Positions 38,492 to 47,715 of a DNA stretch of 64,000 nucleotides are shown in pieces. Position numbers and translations under genes: made by a program. The notes under the pieces are model-generated. The model was not told the origin of the DNA, ran no database searches, and worked only from the letters and a program-made list of their open reading frames with translations. This DNA is from Candidatus Ozemibacter sibiricus (lineage in GTDB: Bacteria > Muiribacteriota > Ozemobacteria > Ozemobacterales > Ozemobacteraceae). The stretch is from positions 62,001 to 126,000 of the forward strand of contig QOQW01000005.1 of assembly GCA_003327425.1 (NCBI GenBank), read 5' to 3'. Each line of letters opens with the position of its first letter. Positions within the stretch are counted from its first letter, which is position 1.

Positions 38492-41400
38492 TCGGACCAT
38501 CCTGGCCGGGGCGGCAACCTGCCCCCGGCCGCCGCGGCGCCTGCGTCCGGGCGGGGCGGGTCGCCCTCTGGCACCTGCTGGTCCTGGTGGCCCTGGCGGG
38601 GCCGCCGCTGGCGTTCTGGCAGGGCCTGGCCTCGCTGCGGGAGGCGGCTCTGGCCCACCGTCTCGAGGCGACGCTGGTTCGCTTGCAAGCCGATCTGAAG
38701 CTCGCTGAACGGGGCGGCGATCCGCGCGAACAGGTAGCCATGGGCATCCGACAACGGCTGCAGGACCTCGAAGCGCGGGTGGCGGCGATCCTCGAGGCCG
38801 AGCCGGCGCTCCTCGAGGCCGAGCCGGCGCTCGGGCGCGCGGGGCCCGCCGGGCCTGCCGACGCCGCGGCCTCCCCTGCCCATCCGGTGGCGGCAAGGTC
38901 GAGGCGGCCGGGCGACGAAGGCGCGACCGGCTCGCTCGGGGTGAACCCGGCGCGGGTGCTGGCGGTCGAGGCCAGGCGTCTGTTCGCCCGTTTGCGGCAA
39001 GAGCTGCCTGGCCTGTCGGGCATCGCGGTCGCCCATCAACCGCCGCCCGGCCAGGACTTTCCCGAGGTCGAGGATGAGCAGTCGTCGCGGTTCCTGTTCG
39101 CGGTCGGCGAACCGACCGGCATCACGCCCGCCGAATGGGAGAAATTCTTCACCATTCTGAAGAAATACCTCTACGGCGATCTCATGATCTCGGTCGAACT
39201 CGACGAATGGCGGTCCAAGGCTCTGCCGAAACGGTTCGGCATCTTCGCCAAAGCGCGCTTCCAGGCGTTCGCCCTGGGCAGTGCCGGGCAGTTCCAGAGC
39301 ACCTACGTGGCCGACCAGCCCCGCTTGCTGCTCTGGTGGCCGATCCGGCGACCCGGCCCGCCGACCGGCGCCGAGCCGGGTGGGGCGCGGGTGCCGCCGC
39401 GCGAGATCTTCCGCCGGACGTGGCAGTCCTTGCTCGGTGGCTTGATCTTCCTGGTCGATGGCCGGCCCTGGCTGGAAGCGGGCCCGATGGCCGGCTTCCC
39501 CCATGCTGTGCGCAACCTGGCCCGCGAAGGGTGCCGCTTGGCGCTGCTGTCCGAAGGCGCCGGGCGCCCGGTCTGCCATCCCGATTTCCAGCGGGATCCC
39601 GAGCTGCACGCCCTGATCCGTCGGCCCGGTCGGCCGGGCGTGCAGGTCGGCGACCGCTGGGTCATGATGGAAGGCCGGCTGGCCGTGGGAGGCGAGAGCC
39701 GATTGGTGGTCGCCCGGCCGCGGCCGGGTCTTCCCCCCGAGCAGCGGCGCTGGTTGGCGCTCGGGCTGGCCGGGGCCGGGTGGTGGTTGGGCCTGGGCCT
39801 GGCCGCCTGGGGGCATGCCGTCTGGCTGCGGCGGCCCCTGGGCTTCCCCATCCGGCAGCAACTGCTGGCCGGGTTCGCCTTCCTGTTGCTGCCCGCTCTG
39901 GGCATGGGCGCGATCTTCCTGGAAAAGCACCTCCTCGAGAAGCAGACCCGGTTCGAGGCCGATCTGCGCAGCCGCCTGGAAAGTCGGCTCACCGCTTTCG
40001 ATGATGGGTTGCAGCTCTATCGCTCCTGGGGCTGCCGAACCCTGGCCGACCGTTTCGGCTCGGCTTCGTTCACGGCGGCGGTCCGTGAGCTGGAAGCCAC
40101 CCGCCGTCCCGGCGATCCCGAGCTGACGCGGGGATTCCTGCGACGGGCCCATCGGGCGGCGTTCCAGTGGGGCATTCATGTCCGCAATCTGCAGCTGACC
40201 TCGCGGGGTCGGTTCCAGATGCAGTATTTCCCGTCCATCGATCAGGAAGCCGCTTCCCGGATGGGGGAGACCATCGCTGGTCTGTATCAGGCTGGTCTGC
40301 GACGCTATGGGAGGGCCTCGTCCGGGGGGGAGGAGCCGGCGGCGAACTCGAGCGCCGCCGGCCATGAGCTGGCCGTGGCCGGGCAGGAGTTCAAGGGCGA
40401 GGAGGTGCGGAATTTCCTGCGGGTGCTGATGCCGCCCGACATGGTGACCGACATGCTCCTGACGCCGATGGGCTTCCATGACCTGGGGGCCGGACAGGGG
40501 GTCTCGATCACGGCGCATTTCGTCCTGGGATTTCCGCACCACCCCGATTACCTGCTCAGCATCAATCTGCTTTCGCACCTGTTCGAGCGCAGCCACCTCC
40601 TGGCCTGGGAACCGCCCGTGCCGAGCCTGGCGGCCGTGCCGGGCGAGCTGGGCCAGCCGTTCGTCACCATCTGGGAAAGCCCTGCCTGCGCGTTGATCCA
40701 CCCGTTCATCGAGGCCAACCTGCGGGGTTCCCAGACCCGAATGACCGATTTCTGCGATGTTCGGCGCCTGTTCACGCTCCTCGACCTGCCGCTGGCCGAC
40801 CATCTGTGCCGGGCGGCCCAGGTCGGCGGCCCCTCGGCGGCCATCCTCGGGGCCGGGGAGGCGGCTCGCCTGGTGGTGGCGATGCCGGGCCGGGCGTTCC
40901 TGGGACGACTGCTGGTCGCCCAGGTGCCGTTAGGCCCCTTCCGCGAGGAACAACGCCGGTTCGCCTGGCTGGTGCGCGGCCTGCTTGCTCTGGCCCTGCT
41001 CTGGACGCTCCTGCTGGCCCTGCTGGTGGCTCGTCGCATCGAGGCGCCCGTGGCGCGCCTGGTGGCCGCGGCGCAGCGGATCATGGCCGGCGATTTCGCC
41101 ACCCCCCTCCTCGAGCCGCGGGCGGATGAATTCGGGCGCCTGGCTCAGGCCTTCAATCTCATGCGGGAAGGCGTGGCCCAGGGGCGCCGCTTGTCTCGCC
41201 TCGTTTCCGATTCGGTGCGCGAATCGGTTCGCACTGCCACCCCCGATGCCGGGCAGGCGACGGCGGTCGAAGCGGTCGTCCTGTTCGCCGGTCCGGCCGG
41301 GTTCCGGGAGCGGTTGCGGCGCCATGCCCCCCGCGAGGTGGTGGCCGATCTGAACAGTCTGCTCGAGATGATGGCCCAGGCCGTCCGGGATCATGGGGGG

Positions 41401-41844
41401 GAAGTCAACAAGTTCATCGGCGAACGGGTGCTGGCCGTCTTCCCGCGCGCCGGGCCCAAAGGGCAGGAACGCGCCGCCGAGGCGGCCGTGGCGACCGCCG
41501 CCGTCCTGCGTCGCCGGATCCGCACCTTGCCGGCCTGGCGGGCGACGCCGTTGGGCATCGGGCTGGTGCAGGGCCCTGTCCTGGCCGGCATTCTCGGGGC
41601 CGAGCGGGTCCGGCTCGAATACACGGTGATCGGCGATACGGTCAACCTAGCCTCCCGGCTGTGCGATCTGGCGCTGGCCCAACCCGCCGGCGGGATCATC
41701 CTGGAGGCCGTGCTGGCCGGCGAACTGCGGCGCCTGGGCGCCGAACCCTGGACCAGCCGGGCGCGCCGGCTGCCCGACCTGCTGGTCAAGGGCAAGTCGC
41801 GGACCATCCAGGCCTATCGCCTGGACGAGCCCGATGGCGCCTGA
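38488..41844 (+). CDS. Large membrane class III nucleotide cyclase, substrate-binding partner
   Basis: 1118 residues; ATG overlaps the stop of the first cyclase and has GGAGGAG upstream. The same layout as its neighbour: helices at about 25-44, 421-446, 459-478 and 827-850, two large sensor regions, HAMP (850-905) and a cyclase domain (about 928-1100). Here the substrate side is intact, with Lys975 in NKFIGE and Thr1046, Asn1053 and Arg1057 in YTVIGDTVNLASR. The first metal Asp is Gly935 (LFAGPAGF) and the second is Glu979. Alone it should bind nucleotide but not catalyse. Its losses mirror those of the upstream cyclase, suggesting a heterodimer. A 21-bp tandem repeat lies at 38791-38832. Confidence 0.9.
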   Translation: MIGPSWPGRQPAPGRRGACVRAGRVALWHLLVLVALAGPPLAFWQGLASLREAALAHRLEATLVRLQADLKLAERGGDPREQVAMGIRQRLQDLEARVAAILEAEPALLEAEPALGRAGPAGPADAAASPAHPVAARSRRPGDEGATGSLGVNPARVLAVEARRLFARLRQELPGLSGIAVAHQPPPGQDFPEVEDEQSSRFLFAVGEPTGITPAEWEKFFTILKKYLYGDLMISVELDEWRSKALPKRFGIFAKARFQAFALGSAGQFQSTYVADQPRLLLWWPIRRPGPPTGAEPGGARVPPREIFRRTWQSLLGGLIFLVDGRPWLEAGPMAGFPHAVRNLAREGCRLALLSEGAGRPVCHPDFQRDPELHALIRRPGRPGVQVGDRWVMMEGRLAVGGESRLVVARPRPGLPPEQRRWLALGLAGAGWWLGLGLAAWGHAVWLRRPLGFPIRQQLLAGFAFLLLPALGMGAIFLEKHLLEKQTRFEADLRSRLESRLTAFDDGLQLYRSWGCRTLADRFGSASFTAAVRELEATRRPGDPELTRGFLRRAHRAAFQWGIHVRNLQLTSRGRFQMQYFPSIDQEAASRMGETIAGLYQAGLRRYGRASSGGEEPAANSSAAGHELAVAGQEFKGEEVRNFLRVLMPPDMVTDMLLTPMGFHDLGAGQGVSITAHFVLGFPHHPDYLLSINLLSHLFERSHLLAWEPPVPSLAAVPGELGQPFVTIWESPACALIHPFIEANLRGSQTRMTDFCDVRRLFTLLDLPLADHLCRAAQVGGPSAAILGAGEAARLVVAMPGRAFLGRLLVAQVPLGPFREEQRRFAWLVRGLLALALLWTLLLALLVARRIEAPVARLVAAAQRIMAGDFATPLLEPRADEFGRLAQAFNLMREGVAQGRRLSRLVSDSVRESVRTATPDAGQATAVEAVVLFAGPAGFRERLRRHAPREVVADLNSLLEMMAQAVRDHGGEVNKFIGERVLAVFPRAGPKGQERAAEAAVATAAVLRRRIRTLPAWRATPLGIGLVQGPVLAGILGAERVRLEYTVIGDTVNLASRLCDLALAQPAGGIILEAVLAGELRRLGAEPWTSRARRLPDLLVKGKSRTIQAYRLDEPDGA
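38791..38832 (+). repeat. Two exact tandem 21-bp repeats inside the second cyclase
   Basis: CTCGAGGCCGAGCCGGCGCT plus C, two identical copies in frame, encoding LEAEPAL twice in the first sensor region. Confidence 0.9.
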
Positions 41845-41890
41845 CGTCGCGGGCCGCCGGACGGCCGTTGGGCCGCGGCGGCGAAAAAGA

Positions 41891-41918
41891 CGAAAAACTA
41901 TTGCCGAAAAGTTTGTCG
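41891..41918 (+). promoter_or_regulatory. Candidate operator (inverted repeat) over the regulator promoter
   Basis: CGAAAAACT and CGACAAACT (on the other strand) face each other across 10 bases, 8 of 9 matching, and flank the -35 of the promoter at 41901-41929. A natural site for autoregulation by the winged-helix protein that follows. Confidence 0.4.
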
Positions 41919-41929
41919 TATGTTATGGT
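41901..41929 (+). promoter_or_regulatory. Promoter of the winged-helix regulator, probably leaderless
   Basis: -35 TTGCCG, exactly 17 bp, then -10 TATGGT (41924-41929). The expected start is at 41936, the A of the ATG, and no Shine-Dalgarno is present. Confidence 0.55.
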
Positions 41930-41935
41930 GCGGGC

Positions 41936-42418
41936 ATGGCACGGCTGTCTTCCTCGCCGAAGCAGGCCCCGGCGCGCTCCGCCTCTCTGGCCAGAGCCCG
42001 CGCCCCCTGGACCTTCCTCACCAACCATGCCCATGTGCTGCTGAGCATCGGCCGGACGCCCGACATCCGGATGCGGGATCTGGCCGCCCGCGTCGGGATC
42101 ACCGAACGGGCGGTGCAGCGCATCGTGGCCGATCTGGTGGAAGCGGGCTATCTCGAGACCGAGCGGGCGGGCCGGCGCAATCGGTATCGGGTCCGCACCG
42201 ATCGGCCCTTGCGCCATGCCGTGACCCGGCATCGCTCGGTCGGGACCCTCTTCGATCTCATCCACGAACTAGAGCCCCTGGCCGTCTTTCCGCCGCGCTC
42301 CGATGAGGATGGGGCGCCGGGCTCCGGTCCTTCCCACACCCCGGGGAAGCCCCCCCGAACCCGCCGTCGCCCCGCCGGGGCCGGCAAACCCGCATCGCGG
42401 GCCCATTCCTTCGAGTAG
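41936..42418 (+). CDS. Winged-helix (MarR-like) transcriptional regulator
   Basis: 160 residues. The start was chosen at 41936 because an earlier frame opening lies upstream of the promoter. A winged-helix DNA-binding domain covers about 20-105: TNHAHVLLSIG, the helix-turn-helix MRDLAARVGITERAVQRIVADLVEAGYL, then the wing RAGRRNRYRVR. It belongs to a small family of short regulators with the TNHAHVLL and ITERAVQRIV signature often annotated as MarR- or ArsR-like; there is no effector domain. The tail is basic and Pro/Gly-rich. It probably binds the inverted repeat at its own promoter. Target genes unknown; the isocitrate dehydrogenase gene starts 54 bases downstream. Confidence 0.82.
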   Translation: MARLSSSPKQAPARSASLARARAPWTFLTNHAHVLLSIGRTPDIRMRDLAARVGITERAVQRIVADLVEAGYLETERAGRRNRYRVRTDRPLRHAVTRHRSVGTLFDLIHELEPLAVFPPRSDEDGAPGSGPSHTPGKPPRTRRRPAGAGKPASRAHSFE

Positions 42419-42442
42419 ACCAACGGTATCCCATCCGGTTGA

Positions 42443-44713
<2,271 letters not shown>

Positions 44714-44785
44714 ACGGCCGGCTGAGCGGCCGGTTGAACGCCCGGCCGTACGGCCAGGCCGCTGCCGACCTGGCCGGCATGAGAC

Positions 44786-44822
44786 GAAGCCCCCGGTGGA
44801 ACGCCTGTTCCCCGGGGGCTTC
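44786..44822. terminator. Bidirectional terminator between icd and a convergent gene
   Basis: Eleven-base perfect stem GAAGCCCCCGG/CCGGGGGCTTC with a 15-base loop, between two convergent stop codons. T-tracts are poor on both sides. Confidence 0.65.
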
Positions 44823-44844
44823 TGGCGTCAGGAACGAGCGGCGG

Positions 44845-46704
44845 TCAGTCGTGCTTGCGGGAGATGACCTCGGCGAGCCCTTCGGGATGCACGGTGGCTT
44901 CCAGCTCCTGCACCAGGCGCGAATCGGCCTGGATCTGGCCGCGCCGGACCGGGAAGTCGCGGCCCTGCTTGGTGGTGACCGCGAAATCGAAATCGGGGTC
45001 GCAGGGAATGGGCTTGATGCCGTCCTCTTCGAGACGGAAGGCTTCGACCAGCTCGTTGCGCCGATGGAGCAGGCGTTCGACCGCGACCTTCTGGACGAAC
45101 GGCGGCCAGCCGCATTCCGAGAACGCCCGCTCGAGATCGGCGCGGCGCAAACGAGCGATGCGCAGGGCCATCCAGCGGGCGTCGGCCCAGGTGCAGGCCT
45201 GCCAGGCCTTCGGAATGTAGAGAGGGCGCATGGTGAAGTTGATGGACGTGGTGTGGTAGACCACGAACGATTTCTCGAAGGCATTGAGTTCGCCCGACGA
45301 GCGCAGGCTGCCCAGCGAACACCCGAGGTCGCTCTGGAACTCGACGCAGCGGTCGAAGCTTCCGGTGTCGGGGTTGAACAGCAGACCGACGCGGCTGTTG
45401 TCGTCTTTCATGTCCTTGTTCTTGATCCAGGCGTTGAAGACGAGCGAGCCACGGGCCACCCGATCCTCGACCGCGCCGACGTTGCCCAGGGCGGCGCCGC
45501 CCAGCCGACGGAGGGCGGGGTTGTAGAAGGAGAGCTGGGCCTCCTTGAACTTGACGAAGTAGGCGCCGAGGTATTTCGGGTCGAGGGATTCGCGTTCGAT
45601 CATGGCGGCGTCGACCTGGCCGGTGCCCAGGATGGTCCCGTCGGGGGCCTTCAGAACAGGGGCGGGCAGCAGGTAGCGATCGGCATGGAACTGGAACTTC
45701 GAACGGAGCAGGGCGGCCGCCAGGTCGGCCCAGGTGCGGATGCCCCCGGCTTTCTTGCCGGGCGGATCGAGGATCAGGATGGTCTCGCCGGGGCCGGCGT
45801 AGAATTTGAGGTCGGTGCAGGTGCCGCCCAGGTCGATGTACAGCCTGGTCAGAGCGACGTCGGTGTGGACCTCATCGCCCCACTTGACCTTCCACTTCTG
45901 GCCGTACCGGTCCTTAGCGGTGATCTTGGGCGAGGTGGCGTCTTCCTTGAGCTCGTCGTAGTACAGGATGCGGCGGGCGTAGGCGAAGTCGAACGTTCTG
46001 GTCTTCTTGCCCAGGGCCTGGATCAAGCGAGTCTGCTCGGCGAGGAAGGCGCCGAAGCGGTCGCCGGGGGGCTCGGGGGCGAGCGCGGGGTGATCGGGGG
46101 CCGGCTGCAGCCGCGAGACTTCGAGCGCGGTCATCTCGGCGAGCTCTTCCCGGGTGACCGGCACGCCAGGCTTCTCGGGGCGGTAGAGGCGGGCGGCTTC
46201 TTTGGCGGCCCCGCGCGCCCCCAGGCGCATGGGTGGGAAGTAGACGTTGGGCACCTGGAGGAGGAGGGGCCCCAGAGCGATGTTGGTGCCCATCGCCAGG
46301 CGGCGCTTCCAGCGGGGTTCGGTGGGGGCGTCCTCGCCGCTGGCCTTGATCGCATAGTGCAGGCGCTGGGCCCGGGTGAAGGCGCGGGCGAGGTCATCGC
46401 CGGTCTCGCCCTTGGCCAGTCGGGCGCCGATCTCCTGCAGGTCGTGGAGCAGCTTGCGGTAGGCGGTCAGTTCGGGGTTCCGTTCGATCTTGTCGCGGTC
46501 GTCACCGTACTTCTGCTCGAGGAAGGCGGTCATCGCCTTCGCCTCGGCTTCGACCTGACGAGAGAACGCCCGGACATTGGCCGCGGTGAGCGGCAGGAAC
46601 GGATAGCCCGGGATCGCCTCCTGAGCGGCCGGGGCGCCGAGCGGAAGGTACAGTCCGACCACGAGCAGGAAACTGAGCGTTGCCAGAAGGGCGCGCGAAT
46701 GCAT
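44845..46704 (-). CDS. Secreted protein of unknown function
   Basis: 619 residues with a Sec signal peptide (core LLATLSFLLVVGLYLPLG, cut near APA). I recognise no family. The N-terminal third is helical, followed by a region with IALGPLLLQVPNVYFPPMRLG. The centre holds a well-ordered patch, KWKVKWGDEVHTDVALTRLY then LGGTCTDLKFYAGPGE, and the C-terminal half is mixed with several conserved-looking Cys and Trp (CVEFQSDLGCSLG, WQACTWADARW). No membrane helix or lipobox apart from the signal. AGGAGG lies nine bases before the ATG, and its promoter at 46746-46774 is divergent from that of rpmH. Function not assigned. Confidence 0.8.
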   Translation of the reverse strand: MHSRALLATLSFLLVVGLYLPLGAPAAQEAIPGYPFLPLTAANVRAFSRQVEAEAKAMTAFLEQKYGDDRDKIERNPELTAYRKLLHDLQEIGARLAKGETGDDLARAFTRAQRLHYAIKASGEDAPTEPRWKRRLAMGTNIALGPLLLQVPNVYFPPMRLGARGAAKEAARLYRPEKPGVPVTREELAEMTALEVSRLQPAPDHPALAPEPPGDRFGAFLAEQTRLIQALGKKTRTFDFAYARRILYYDELKEDATSPKITAKDRYGQKWKVKWGDEVHTDVALTRLYIDLGGTCTDLKFYAGPGETILILDPPGKKAGGIRTWADLAAALLRSKFQFHADRYLLPAPVLKAPDGTILGTGQVDAAMIERESLDPKYLGAYFVKFKEAQLSFYNPALRRLGGAALGNVGAVEDRVARGSLVFNAWIKNKDMKDDNSRVGLLFNPDTGSFDRCVEFQSDLGCSLGSLRSSGELNAFEKSFVVYHTTSINFTMRPLYIPKAWQACTWADARWMALRIARLRRADLERAFSECGWPPFVQKVAVERLLHRRNELVEAFRLEEDGIKPIPCDPDFDFAVTTKQGRDFPVRRGQIQADSRLVQELEATVHPEGLAEVISRKHD

Positions 46705-46745
46705 GATGGCCTCCTGTTCAGGAATGTTGAGACCGTGCCAGTTTC

Positions 46746-46774
46746 ATTGTACCCTTTCGGTCCAGGAAAGACAA
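46746..46774 (-). promoter_or_regulatory. Promoter of the unknown secreted protein
   Basis: Minus strand: -35 TTGTCT (46769-46774), 17-bp spacer and -10 TACAAT (46746-46751). Divergent from the rpmH promoter, whose -35 starts about 40 bases away. Confidence 0.6.
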
Positions 46775-46811
46775 TGAGCCCCAGGGGTCCGGACGAGAGG
46801 TGGGATGGCTG

Positions 46812-46840
46812 TTGACAAGAGGCCGTGGGTGCGCTATAGT
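46812..46840 (+). promoter_or_regulatory. rpmH operon promoter
   Basis: Consensus -35 TTGACA (46812-46817), 17-bp spacer and -10 TATAGT (46835-46840), about 40 bases before rpmH. The best promoter in the window; it may drive the whole run to rsmG, as no internal terminator was seen. Confidence 0.85.
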
Positions 46841-46879
46841 GGAGCTTTCCCATCTAAGCCCTGAGGGAGGAGTAATCCC

Positions 46880-47014
46880 ATGAGCTTCACTTACAATCCC
46901 AACAAGCGCAAACGGCAGAAGACCCACGGGTACCGCAAACGGATCTCCACCATCGGTGGACGCAAAGTCCTGAAGCGCCGCCGGCTCCGGGGCCGCAAGC
47001 GGATCTGCCTCTGA
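46880..47014 (+). CDS. rpmH: 50S ribosomal protein L34
   Basis: 44 residues, nearly all basic: [20 protein letters not shown], then [20 protein letters not shown]. This matches the canonical L34 pattern TYQPSKRKRxxxHGFRxRMxTxxGRKVLxRRRxKGRKxL. GGGAGGAG is upstream. First gene of the core operon; rnpA starts 11 bases after its stop. It ends in CL instead of the usual SA, which is minor. Confidence 0.97.
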   Translation: MSFTYNPNKRKRQKTHGYRKRISTIGGRKVLKRRRLRGRKRICL

Positions 47015-47025
47015 TCTGATTCGGC

Positions 47026-47403
47026 GTGAGTCGAGCCCCGGGCAGGGGTCCCGACACCCTCAAGACGAACGCTGAATTCCAGCGGGTGTTCACGGAAGGG
47101 TTCCGTTTCTTCCGGAATGGTCTGGGGTTCTATGCGCGGTCCAATGGAGGGGAGGCCTTCCGGTTCGGGATCGTTGCCCCCAAGCGGTTCGGTCATGCGG
47201 TCGATCGGAATCGGTTCCGCCGGCGCGTGCGCGAGGTGATTCGCCTTTCTCCCGAGGTGCCGCCAGGATTCGACGTAGTGATCTGCGTCGGCAAGCCTTG
47301 CGGCGACCTCGGGTTCGATGTCATCCGCAAGACCCTGCTCTGGGCCTGGTCGCGGATCCGCCGGGCGTCGCCGGCCGCTCCCGACGGGGTGGCCGGTGGG
47401 TAG
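47026..47403 (+). CDS. rnpA: Ribonuclease P protein component
   Basis: 125 residues from GTG. The RNase P signature AVDRNRFRRRVREVIR and the preceding FRFGIVAPKRFGHA strand are present, with the usual N-terminal LKTNAEFQRVFTEG. It binds the catalytic RNA and helps mature tRNA 5' ends. Position between rpmH and yidD is the classical order. Confidence 0.95.
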   Translation: MSRAPGRGPDTLKTNAEFQRVFTEGFRFFRNGLGFYARSNGGEAFRFGIVAPKRFGHAVDRNRFRRRVREVIRLSPEVPPGFDVVICVGKPCGDLGFDVIRKTLLWAWSRIRRASPAAPDGVAGG

Positions 47404-47412
47404 ACCGCCGCG

Positions 47413-47655
47413 ATGGATCCTTCATCAACCGAACGGCCGTCGTGGGCAGCCCAGGCCAGTCTCGGGTTCATTCGCTGGTATCAGCGCTGGTTGTCGCCGT
47501 ACGTCGGCCAAGGATGTCGGTTTCAGCCGACCTGCTCGCGGTATACCCATGAAGCCATCACCCGGTATGGGTTCTGGAAGGGGTGGGGGCTGGGCCTCTG
47601 GCGGATCCTGCGGTGCAACCCATTCTGTCGTGGCGGCGACGACCCGGTCCCCTGA
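47413..47655 (+). CDS. yidD: Membrane protein insertion efficiency factor YidD
   Basis: 80 residues with the YidD hallmark pattern IRWYQRWLSPYVGQGCRFQP, TCSRYTHEAI and LRCNPFCRGGDDPVP. The three conserved cysteines are present. A small amphipathic protein at the inner membrane that assists YidC-dependent insertion. It starts nine bases after rnpA, in the standard order before yidC. Confidence 0.95.
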   Translation: MDPSSTERPSWAAQASLGFIRWYQRWLSPYVGQGCRFQPTCSRYTHEAITRYGFWKGWGLGLWRILRCNPFCRGGDDPVP

Positions 47656-47715
47656 CGGGCCGCCGTCGATGACGTTCCCCGTCCTCCACTCCATCCCCCC
47701 CTGGAGGCACTCCCC

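Noticed and set aside
46705-46879. Possible replication origin upstream of rpmH
   Set aside because: No DnaA-box cluster or AT-rich unwinding region; the space is filled by two divergent promoters.
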